A stretch of DNA of 64,000 nucleotides from Symsagittifera roscoffensis (lineage: Eukaryota; Xenacoelomorpha; Acoela; Convolutidae): NCBI RefSeq assembly GCF_963678635.1, contig NC_087064.1, positions 41,691,165 to 41,755,164 on the forward strand, read 5' to 3'. Under the pieces are notes generated by a model that saw only the letters and a list, made by a program, of their open reading frames with translations, had not been told where the DNA came from and made no database searches. The position numbers were made by a program, and so were the translations under genes. Position 1 is the first letter of the stretch. Each line of letters begins with the position of its first letter. This document shows, one piece after another, positions 54,641 through 64,000 of the stretch.

Positions 54641-56590
54641 TGATTTGGATTCGATTTCTGTGTGAAAAAAAATGGCTTTTTGATCTCTTAATAAAACTGT
54701 TGGGTGTTTTGAGCCAAGGATTGAGAATTCATGCTCTGATAGTGCATATTTCATGGCTGTACATTCTCTCGTAACTGTAGAGAGTCTGAGTTCTGCTTGT
54801 GTAAAAAGTCTTGAGTTTACTGATAAAAGGTTCATTTTATTAGTGCCTTAATGTGATTGCAAAATTGCTGCGCAAATTCCAAAATTGGAAGCATCGCACA
54901 TAGCGTTAAAAAATGGTCTGGATCTGGAATTGTCTTTGAAAATTGTTCTGTGAGAAGAGATTTGTTTTATCGAAGCTTTTTGGATGTTCTAAAGTCCAGT
55001 TGAACTTATTTTGTTGTCTAAGAGTGTTATAAAATGGTTTAAGACATAATTGCAATTTATAAACTTATTTGCTTAAGAATTTTAACATTCCAAGGAATTC
55101 TTGGATTTTCTTTCAATTTGATGGTGGTTGGAGTTTTAAATTGCATCTATTCGGGATTTTAAAGGTGTTTTTGTAGTGCCTTGAACAATATGTCCCAGGA
55201 ATTTTACACAGGTAAGGAAAATTTGTGATTTATCTGGAGCTGCTCTCATGTCTTCTTTTAACAAGTTTTGGTGAAATTTATCTAATACTGTAAACAATTT
55301 CTGTTTAATTTGATATTGTATGAAAAAATCGTATAATTATGTAAAAACGTTTTGGATGAGGATTAGTGGTTTAAAATTTTTGCTCATAAGTACAAAAAAT
55401 GCTGCTGGTTCTATGGATTATTCATGAAACATTTTCGTAAATTCGTATTGTTGATTCCCAATAACAAATTTTGTAAAACGGCGCAATTGTTCATCTAATG
55501 GCATTTGATTGTATGCACAATTCATATCGGCTGTGGTACAATAGTGTCCGTTTATCTTTGCAAGTAATACTTGTATGGGTTCTATGGGCCAACTGCATTT
55601 TGATTCATCAAGTAGAGAGTTTTATCATTGTGCGTCTGAAACAACTTTTAGTGATTATTCTCCTTTAGCAAGAATAATTACTGGGTTTATGAATAAATGT
55701 TTTTCCGTCGGGTTCTTGTTCTTTTTTACTGGTGATATAATTTCATAATGTTCAAGAATGTCAAGAAGTCTATTTACTTTGTCTCTCAAGTGTTTTGGTA
55801 CTTTACTTGTGCGTTGTTTTTGAAAAACGCGTCGTCGGATTTCAGTGGAAGGTGTAGTGGTGAATGTCTTTTTTTACCATCAAACTTTGATGAAGCACAA
55901 ACCAGCGGACTATTTAATATTAAATCTGCTAATTGTTCAAAGTCTTGTTGGTTGATTTCAGAATGATGAAAATTCGATGTTGTTCAATTGTGTCATTGGA
56001 AATTTGGAACGTTGGTTTAAAAAAGGGGGTTTTTGTGAAAAAATTTCGAGTCAACTGTGTTATTTTGAATGGAAAATTCTTCATTCAGAAGTTGATTGAC
56101 AAATATCTAATAGTTTTATCTAATAACTCTATATGCCTTTTCATGTGTAAAGTAAAAAGTTGCATTTGTTCCACAAAATCCAAGGAGTCCTAAAACAAAA
56201 AAATGATTTCATATGGTGAGTTACAATATACATGTAATCCTATGGTATCTACGTTTGTGTTTTTAGCGTATTTGATAACTGAAATCTTTACTGTAAAAAC
56301 TTCATGGATTGGTTTGAATTCAAACTTAGGCTTTTAAACTTTCTTTGTATTTTGATCTTTGTTACACTGGTGAACCTGGTTGATGGAAAAGTTATATGGA
56401 TGTCCTGTTAACGGTTTTCAATGTTTTTACGATGATTTCATAAAACTTTTAAAAAAATTTGAGAAAAATGGGGGTTGTTTATTTAATCTTTGCAAAAAAC
56501 GTGAAAATGTTTCATTGAGTTTATTAGAATTATCTTTTATTTGCAATTTACAGTTTAGGTTGTTTGAAGTTGAGTTAAATTAGGTAATAA
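54638..56590 (-). pseudogene. F unit: RNase H, RT, linker (54.6-56.6 kb)
   Basis: RNase H is open at 54638-54835, with the CDASN-like block near 54870-54910. RT is at 55080-55570, where the active-site region reads with a stop and frame change near 55325-55345. The linker lies at 55580-56330. The frame 55933-56193 on the plus strand is antisense to it. Confidence 0.72.
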
Positions 56591-58250
56591 ATGGGATTCA
56601 GACTATGTTATGTTTAGTATCTGTGGTGTAAAATAGTTGTTTGAAATGTTTCAGCAGGAGATTTTTTGTTCCATTATTCGTGTTGGTATGTGGAATAAGT
56701 GAATTTTTCAGTCATTCGATATGTTGATAGGGTTAGCTTATGCGCTTGAGTCGATTGAAAACATTATTTTAAGATTTGGTGGTTGAAAATTTTCGTTTTT
56801 GGGCTTTCTAGAAGTATTGGGTTATCCATTTTTTGGGGTTGTTACTTTATTAATTGTTTTCTGGTATACATTATTCAGACTTGAAATATTTTCAATTATA
56901 TGTAGAGTGTAGTTCGTAGTAGCTTGACAGTTTTTTGTTTCTTGAAAATTTAAATTGATGGAATCATTTTTTTAATAGTTCAATTCAATTGATTTTTTAT
57001 ATTCAAGATTTATTTCAAGCTTGTTAATAATTAGTGTGCTTTTTGTATCGCTTTCATCATCTGTGCTTTCAAAGTGTATGTGGTTTAGTTGTAATTCTGA
57101 AGTTTCTGTATTGTCAATGTTTGGAGGATATGGTCTTGTTTCATTTGTAGAGTGTACTTGGTTGATTTATCTTTGATTTTTCGGTGTACTACTACTGTGA
57201 TTTCGATTTGACTTGTTTGAATATTGAGAACTGTTTCTTGATTTGTTTTTCTTTTTCTAGCTTTATCACGGGATTTATTATTATAATTTTTCTTAAATGG
57301 TCTGTTTGTAGAGTAGTTTTGTGGTTTGATTGTTTGAGTTATTCTAATTTCGATTGTTTAAATAGTTTCGATTTGGTTTATTTGAATAATTTCGGTTCCG
57401 ATTATTAAAAGAGTTTCTTGAACGGTCATTGGAATTGTATCTATTCTGAGAGTTTGAATTTGAACGGTTTCTATTATAGTTTGAGTGATTACTTTTACTT
57501 GAGTTTGATCTAGAGTGATTATCTGATACTGATTGTTTCGACTATTTGATCTGCTATCTCTATTTTGTGAATAGTTTTGCGAATTTCGTCGATCTGGCGA
57601 TCTTCCGCAAAAACTATTTCAGAAGGGGGACTGTGATCTGTTATTACTAGAGCTAATTGTTGGGTAAGTTTTGATCTTTTTTCATGTATTGATAAAAATA
57701 TTTGTTCGGTTCTTTGTATTTTAGTGGTGTATATAATGTGTCTTGTTGTTTTTGTCTGCAATCAGCAATGCTACGACGATATCTACGACAAAAGTTACAC
57801 CAATTTTTGAATGATGGTTTGCTTTCAAAATTTGGACTCTTTCCATAGATGTTTATGATCTGGGTAATTTTTTTTTGCTAGTTCCTTGTCAGATTCTGGG
57901 ATAATCCTAATGTGTGGAATTGCAGTTTGAACATTGCTTACATTTTGTAATTTTATATTCTCTGCTTTCTCTAGTTTCATTGTAACTTCAGCTTGATCTT
58001 GTTTGTCTACTTGTTTTTGGAAATCTATATCAGGTTCTTGGATTGATGATGAATGTGATGCTATCTTTTTTATTGCAGTTTTTGGTAGATGTTGTGTTAG
58101 AGATATCATTAGAATATTTGTCATTTTCGTATTTGTTGAAACTTGTGTATTAAGAAAAAATGCTTTTCGTTTAAGACATTTTTTTACTGCGAGTTGTTTT
58201 ATTGTTCCGTTCGGGAGTCAATGATTTTCAATGCATAAAACTCTTATTTG
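56590..58250 (-). pseudogene. F unit: protease and gag (56.6-58.2 kb)
   Basis: A protease remnant (56590-56840) is followed by gag: 57519-57761 and 57825-58124 (ILMISLTQHLPKTAIKK). A zinc-knuckle-like segment near 57770-57810 has the His position as Arg. Asn-rich repeats at 57180-57500 read in antisense as Phe/Asp-rich plus-strand frames. Confidence 0.7.
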
Positions 58251-60265
58251 TTGTTTTTTTTTCAGATTCAAACCTTTTTGAAAGTTCTCAGGTAAATCGT
58301 TTCCAATCGGATTTATTTTCTATGAGTAATACTGAAAACTATTGTTAAGGTGCGCCATTGAGTGTGGTTTGTATAATTGCTGTACGTCTTTGTATGCTAT
58401 TTTGATGTAGAGTGGTGTTTAAAAGTTCTGGTACTTTATTTAAGATTAATTTTGCTGTAACAGCTTTTTAATAGTCTTCTACTGAGTATTCTGGAGCTGT
58501 TCCTGTAAAAAACATCAGTTGTCTATTGGATGTTAAAGATGATCCGCACATAAGGTATAGTTTCATTGTATTTTGTAGGGATTCTGCTGTGTTTGGAATT
58601 TGTGCAAAGTTGGTAAGATGGTTTTTTGTAATAAGTAGTAAGGTAAAAAAAAATCGTTTCTCATTGATTCGGATTGATAATCTTGAGTACTTGTATGCTT
58701 TTGTGGTTGTATAATTTTGCTAGGTTGTACTGATTTTGCATTTGAAATAAATTGTTCTTATGATTGCCGTGATTGTGAGAGTTTATGTAAGGTTCAAAAA
58801 AATCCGGTTGAAAAAAAACATCTGATTGATCTATTTTATTCCAGTGATTGTTTCGTTGGTTATTTTTGTGCTGTTGTTGGTTTTATGGAAGTATTCTTCA
58901 TTTTCAGAATAATGTGGTTGGCTTCTTGGAAACTGCTTGATAGTTGGGCATATATTTTGTTGAAAAAGTGGGTAATTTTCAGTGCGGTCTGTCGGAGTTT
59001 TTCGTTATCATTGAAAACAACTGATTGAGATATTAGTTTTGGTACTTGTTGAGTATAGCTATGTTCTTGTTGTTGTGGCAGTTGGTGCATTTTGTGTTTG
59101 AGCAGTTGGTTTTTCTATTGGATTGCTAATATTTTTATTTGAGAAAAAGTCATAGTTATGACTAGCAAAATTATTGCCGATTGCGTGTTTTTGATTATTA
59201 GTTTGTCGTTTTTTGGTTATTGGTCTATGTAAATGGTATTCCATATGCGAGTATTTGCGTGTAACAGGTGGTTTAACGTTTGATGGTAAAGTTGTTTGTG
59301 GGAATGGAGTATTGTTTCTGTTATGTGGTGTTGTAAGTGTTGGGTGAATAGGGGGAATACTTTGTTGTGTTGTGGTTGGTTGTGTTTCAACTATTTCTTC
59401 ATTTAAGTTTGGATATCTTGTTGTGTCAAGTTTCTTGTTCCGTTAAGGGTTTCTTGTGTGCTTAGCAATGTTAAATTTAAGCTGTTTTTGCTCGCTTTTG
59501 GATTAAAACTAACTTAACTGACACTCCCCATATAAATATAATTTGAAGGTGTAGTGTCGGTTGTGAGTAGAGTTACTCCTAAATTACCTTTATGTACAGA
59601 GATAGTAGCGACTGCTTTCCTTAAAAAATCAATTCGGATTTGAAAAAAAATCATATATGAGACTGTTCAAGATACCATACCTAATCTGTTTCGTCTGCTA
59701 TTATTTCTTCATCGTCCGTTTGTGGTCGAAAATTTATTTTGCTTGTGAATTTAAGTCTCAATTGTGTTGAAAATAATCTATGATGAACCATGCTAGGTCT
59801 TTGTAGATCAATTTTTATTATTTGTGATCTTTCAATTTCAGTGAGTGTTTCACGAATTGAATCTAGAAATTGTGAGAAAAGATTTGTTTCTCGTCTTACT
59901 ATTGCGTGTCGAGATGTTTGCGATGTACATGCAAAAAAGGTGTCATTTGTTTCTTATATCAAATCATCGCTACTAATGATGGAAAAAAAATCGTTTGTGA
60001 AAAGTGAAAATGGTCCTTGTGATTTTTTGTATTGTATGTTTGTGATATCTTCTGTGAAAACCTTTGAGAAGTCTAACTCTATATCATCTGTTTGTATTCG
60101 GCGTGGTGGTTGATTTGATGATTGTGGTGGTACAATTTCGATAGTGAATATACCGTAATGTGAAATGATTATATTAATGCTTAGTAAAAGGTGATCGAGT
60201 ACTTGTCTATTGATTTTTACTCCAGGAATTTCTTGTTTGCATGGGCTATTTCCTTTTTCGAACAA
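58251..60265 (-). pseudogene. F unit: gag N-terminal region, the most upstream part of the array
   Basis: This sequence occurs only here, so it is probably the 5' part of the family F element that the other units lack. Open pieces: 58860-59090 (LPQQQEHSYTQQVPKLISQS), 59059-59244 and 59954-60265 (FEKGNSPCKQEIPGVKINRQ). YTQQVPK also appears at the gag/integrase junctions, which shows where the truncated units were cut. No known capsid motif is evident. It may start near 60265. Confidence 0.55.
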
Positions 60266-62440
60266 AGTTGCATTTAGCTAATGGCAAAGTTGTACTTGTC
60301 TTCTAGCGTGATCGCTTTGTGGGTAAATGACAAAGAGAAGGCTAAAACAATCGTCAAAATTAGCATAATTGTCAGAATAATTGTCAAAACGAGTCTTACT
60401 GGTTTACAAAGGTTGTGAATTTTTAATTCTGCGTTTAATTTTTAAAGATGATGCTGTTGTGGGTTTTGATTCCGAAAAATGTTTTCGTTCGTTTTTTGGT
60501 TTATTTTTATCGCCGATTAAATCTCGATTGTGATTGAGTCAGGTTCCGAATCCGCGTTTCGTGTTTTGGAAAAAATTTGTTCAAAATTTTGTTTTGTTTT
60601 GCGAATATCGCTTTTTTTCGTATTTGTTTTTTCGATCTGATGTATCCTTTTCTTGTTTATGTGGTGTAATTACAAAATTATATCTTTTTTTTAATCAAAC
60701 AATTGTGGAGTGCTAATGTTTGTTTGTTTCCTAGATTATTTCTTGACATAAGTGTTAGAATGATAGATGCAAAATCCAGGGACTAGATTTTTATGTTTTC
60801 TAAATTGTTAGTTCATACAATTTTTGTGAGATTATCCTAAACTTGGGGCAAAAATTTTTGAGTGTAAGCGGGTTGGAGAGAGTATATCAGTTCTTAGAAT
60901 GATATTATATTTTCTCGGTGATTAAGATTTATTTTAAGAAAAGTTACTTAATCTTATTTAGGATTTTGATCTGTGATCGAGGATTGGAGAACAATAGACC
61001 AATCCACAAGGTTCAGGTAAAATTAAAACGTATATAGATCATTCCGCACTATTTCAATTCCTGAATCAGTTAAGAGCCTGGGTCAATTAAGAGGAGAGGC
61101 TCAAGCGAAGTATGAGTAACCGAAAATCTACTGCATTGAGAATTTTATAGAGAAATAACCGTGGAGCCTGCGTCGTTTCACGATATAGGGGCTCGTTCTG
61201 TTGTTCAAGTTTTGATCTGTAGTTAACTGTATCGAGTGGTTGACTTCATTAGACTTATTGAGATGTAGAGATATACTCATTAATTTTGCAATACTATCGA
61301 AGCTTTGTGGTGTTTTTGGTCTAATTTTTATTTTAAATTTTCTAAAATTAAATTTGTTGGGGTCTTGTTTGAGATTCTTGGTTGCACCATATGAGTTTCT
61401 GTCCTGAGTGGCTCACTCATGGAGTAATTTGAGATAAGATACACCGTCTGTTCGTCACGCTATCTTTTTTCGGACGGATAGATTTGTGCAACTTCTTAGT
61501 CTAATACGTATCTTAATCTTACTCTTAAATATCCTTGTCTCAATTGATCTAGTGCATACTGGTATTTGCGAGATAAAATATCAGGAATTGTTCTGAAGGG
61601 TAAGACTGTTTGCTAAATTAATTTTATTTTGTTCTGTTGCTGAAACTATTGGTTGTTTCAGCCGTACAATTTACAGTAAGTGTTAGTTATGGATCATGAT
61701 TGTTTAGATGAAAATACTTTCAGAGATAGTTTTATCAATAAAATTATTGGATAAAATTACTAGTTTTAAAATGGTTCGAGTTGGGTGACATTTTATAAAA
61801 AATCTGCTTAATGCATGAGTCAACGGACATTAAAAAAATCTTATATTTTTCACTTCTGAGAAAAATTCGTTGTAATTTTTTGTTCTGGCTTGTAAAGAAA
61901 ATGAGAAATTTATATTGATATGAGTGGCTTGGTTTTTATTTTTGAGACCTTTTATACAAAGAATGTTGACTGTGTGCGAGTATCGATCCAAAAATTTTAT
62001 CTATTCAAGCGAGTTTGCTTCCACTAGACTACACTGCAGTTGGATTATCTGCTCGGTTGATAATAAATAGTTGCAGTACTTGAATTGTTCAATCGTGGCA
62101 ACTTATTTGCCCACAATTTTGTTCCAAGTTGAAACGACTTCAACTTATTGGTCATATTATTCCGACTCAGTTTTTAGGTCTCTACGTTTGATATTGTAAG
62201 TACAAAATTCATAGTTTAACAAAATACTCATCCATACCAGTTGCGAACAGTCGGAACATTTACGATTTGCACTGATTTAAGCGCAATTTTGTCGCTTTTA
62301 ATCCAATTTGGATCGCATCAAACACTTTTGAATTAGGCTACTAAAAATTAAGATTTTAGCTATGGAAAACTAATTTTTGAAGCTTATAGTTTAGCCTTTT
62401 GCCAGGACTTAGAGTTGCAAAAATTGCAAAAATTAATCTG
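60266..62440. other. AT-rich DNA, nothing recognised (possible leader or LTR of family F)
   Basis: It follows the upstream end of the family F gag, so a 5' leader and LTR would be expected here. No second LTR copy exists in the window to compare with, and I see no clear TG...CA ends or primer-binding site. The frames are short (60534-60716) and unconvincing. Confidence 0.5.
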
Positions 62441-62479
62441 CAAAATGCAAATTCATTACGAGGCCAAACTGTGCATTCT

Positions 62480-62785
62480 GTTCCTTGGAAGCGGATTCCG
62501 CAACATGCCCAAATCAAAATTGTCTACTTTGCTGATTGTTTCTTTGATCTACTTCGCTGTTTTGGATTCCGCAAGCAAATGCCTAAAACACTGTACCGTT
62601 CAAAATTGCTCCAAAATTAGGCAAAATTGCGGAACTCAGAAAAATTTGTGGAGTCCACAAACAAATAATGATACATTTGTATAGCTGAATTGAGCTGTTG
62701 CAGAATCCGTAACTGTAAGCGGAATCCGCAAATTGTAATTGGGATCCGCAAACTGTAAGTGGAATCCGCATTTGGTTTGCGGTTT
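62480..62785. repeat. GCGGAATCCGC palindromic repeat cluster 1
   Basis: Copies near 62490, 62563, 62704, 62718, 62740 and 62761 of a core GCGGAWTCCGC (near-palindromic), with a unit like GTAAGYGGAATCCGCAAA of about 20 bp. The orientation is opposite to that of cluster 2. Confidence 0.7.
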
Positions 62786-62869
62786 CCGTTTACATATATG
62801 TATGTGTAGTAGCACTTAAAACTAAATCTTTTAATTTTTTACATTGATCAGCTACCAGTTGAAATACCA

Positions 62870-63085
62870 ACGATTTGATCTCAAACCCAGTCAAACACTC
62901 AACTTCGAACTCAAATCCTGTCGAACATACTTAACTTCGATCTCAATTCCTGACAACCATATGCAACTTCGATCTCATCTCAATTCCTGTCAAACATACT
63001 CAGCTTCAATCTCACTTCCTACAAAGGTTAATTTCGATTTCAATTCCTGTGATCAATCTCATTTCCTGTAAACTTATTCATCAGT
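62870..63085. repeat. Tandem repeat of about 32 bp (AACTTCGATCTCAATTCCTG)
   Basis: About seven diverged copies, beginning near 62872, 62902, 62934, 62966, 63002, 63028 and 63052, sharing CTTCGATCTCAATTCCTGTC. It lies between the two inverted GCGGAATCCGC clusters. The plus-strand frame 62844-63071 is just this repeat translated. Confidence 0.7.
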
Positions 63086-63545
63086 TCAATTCATGCCATT
63101 CAATTAAAAAACAAAAAAATTTAATTTACCCATTTTGAAAGTTTTTCAAAATGCGAAACCAGAACATAGTTTACTAAGGCAACATTTTAGGGACTATATA
63201 TTCGTGTTTTTGAACTTAACACTTAAATCTGCTCTAATTCAATTTGAGTAGTTTTTATCTAATACTACTTTGCTCAAATTAGTTAAATAGATCATTTACT
63301 CTCTGTGAACAAAATGTTTTGAATCTCAAATACAAAATCCCAAATACTGAATCTCAAATACTGAATCCCCAATAATAACATAATTCGGTCATATGTCAAC
63401 CCAATAATGAATTAACTTAATTAATGAATTAACTCAATGAATTTATTTGGTGTTGTGTTTTCAAAAATATGATCCCAAAAATTGCTTGCAAACACTAAAA
63501 TGTGACATCCATTGATTTACTTAACCAATGTTTTAAGATTTGTTC
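63086..63545. other. AT-rich DNA, nothing recognised
   Basis: Only short repeats such as CTGAATCTCAAATA (63328-63370) and TTAATGAATTAACT (63409-63435). No gene seen. Confidence 0.5.
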
Positions 63546-63860
63546 GTAGATTCCGCTGTCAATGGTTAAGTCCTTGCTTTTATATACCGCATGCGCATAG
63601 GTAAGTTCAGTAACAAACAACTTTCTGACTTCCTTTACAGTTTGCGGATTCCGCTTACAAATTTTGCGGATTCCACTTACATTTGCGGATTCCAATTACA
63701 TTTTGCGGAAACCAATTAAAGTAGCGGAATCCAGAACAAACAGCTGTATTTGCTTGTTGCGGAATCCGCAACAATTAAATGTGCCTACAAAATTTACGTT
63801 CCAAGTTTATGTACGCGGAATCCACGTAAATTTTGTAAGTGGAATCCACTTACATGTTTG
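63546..63860. repeat. GCGGAATCCGC palindromic repeat cluster 2 (inverted relative to cluster 1)
   Basis: Copies near 63548, 63644, 63665, 63683, 63702, 63723, 63759, 63815 and 63839. Units read TTTGCGGATTCCRCTTACA, the reverse complement of the cluster 1 unit. The pair could be the repeat-bearing arms of a fold-back type element, with the 32-bp tandem array between them. Confidence 0.7.
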
Positions 63861-64000
63861 AACATATTTAAATACTTGTCTCTGGAATCCAGGAACAAAC
63901 AGACACAAAATTGTGCGCCTATTCAAAGCATAAATTGGCCTCGTAGTTTTTTGATTTTTGCTTTTGCTTTTAAAGTAACTGTTTCAATCAATACTTAGAT
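63861..64000. other. Window edge, nothing recognised
   Basis: AT-rich sequence without a clear feature. Confidence 0.4.

Larger units (their letters stand above)
1..60265 (-). repeat. Family F array: head-to-tail decayed Ty3/Gypsy fragments (interrupted by 18002-44111)
   Basis: All recognisable pieces on both sides of the giant element read on the minus strand and belong to one family. Two unit types recur: a long one of about 5 kb (partial gag-protease-RT-RNase H-partial integrase) and a short one of about 2.33 kb that joins the protease-RT linker directly to the RNase H-integrase connection. The short-unit junction (GGCATTTAAAG joined to ATTTGACGCC) recurs near 10490, 12816, 14028, 44318 and 46647. 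The long-unit junction (integrase end joined to gag) recurs near 2935, 6010, 7410 and 53235. No LTR is visible between units. All frames are broken. Confidence 0.85.

Noticed and set aside
5456-56193. Plus-strand frames with KKFRVKCVIFNGKFFVKK-like products (5456-5641, 12416-12667, 46246-46497, 55933-56193)
   Set aside because: Antisense of the protease-RT linker; their recurrence follows the array units and not an independent gene.
60538-60560. tRNA-like GGTTCCGAATCC segment
   Set aside because: No matching acceptor or anticodon arm is present around it and there is no CCA-like end.

Overview
The window is animal-type, repeat-rich nuclear DNA from an AT-rich genome. No ordinary host gene, CRISPR array or bacterial feature was found, and the species cannot be fixed from the sequence. 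The content is LTR-retrotransposon material of the Ty3/Gypsy type, almost all of it reading on the minus strand.

Layout. (1) 1-18001 and 44112-60265 form one array of decayed, head-to-tail pieces of a single Ty3/Gypsy-like element (family F). Each piece holds parts of gag, protease, reverse transcriptase (RT), RNase H and integrase. Many pieces share the same artificial junctions and the same stop codons in the RT active site. The array was therefore multiplied as DNA (unequal crossing-over, gene conversion) after the element died, like a satellite born from a retrotransposon. (2) 18002-44111 is a 26.1-kb LTR retrotransposon inserted into that array. It is visibly richer in G+C than its surroundings and reads right to left. 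Its LTRs (43238-44111 and 18002-18885) differ by four substitutions and one 10-bp indel, so the insertion is young. (3) 60266-64000 is AT-rich DNA without recognised genes. It carries two inverted clusters of a GCGGAWTCCGC-type palindromic repeat and a short tandem array of about 32 bp.

The giant element, in its own 5'->3' direction: 5' LTR; primer-binding site matching the 3' end of a tRNA-Asn; a 3-kb untranslated leader with two copies of a nested stem-loop whose outer stem covaries and about twenty GGAGGGT motifs; one long gag-protease-RT-RNase H-integrase frame; a C-terminal extension ending in a macro-like (ADP-ribose-binding) domain; ORF2, with a coiled coil and a complete SGNH/GDSL esterase domain; ORF3, a 2349-codon frame of unknown function with a degenerate SGNH-like fold near its N-terminus; a 3' untranslated region; the polypurine tract (PPT); 3' LTR. 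The PPT and its flanking hairpin recur near the middle of the element at the end of pol, in a different reading-frame context and with compensatory stem changes, which points to a central PPT. This copy is damaged: amber stops in RT and after the integrase, a frameshift in RNase H, and a 1.79-kb tandem duplication of the integrase region.

My candidate for an undescribed system is this element. It is a giant Ty3/Gypsy-type retroelement that has added ADP-ribose-type and esterase-type accessory domains and a very large unknown protein, together with structured leader RNA and a putative central plus-strand primer.
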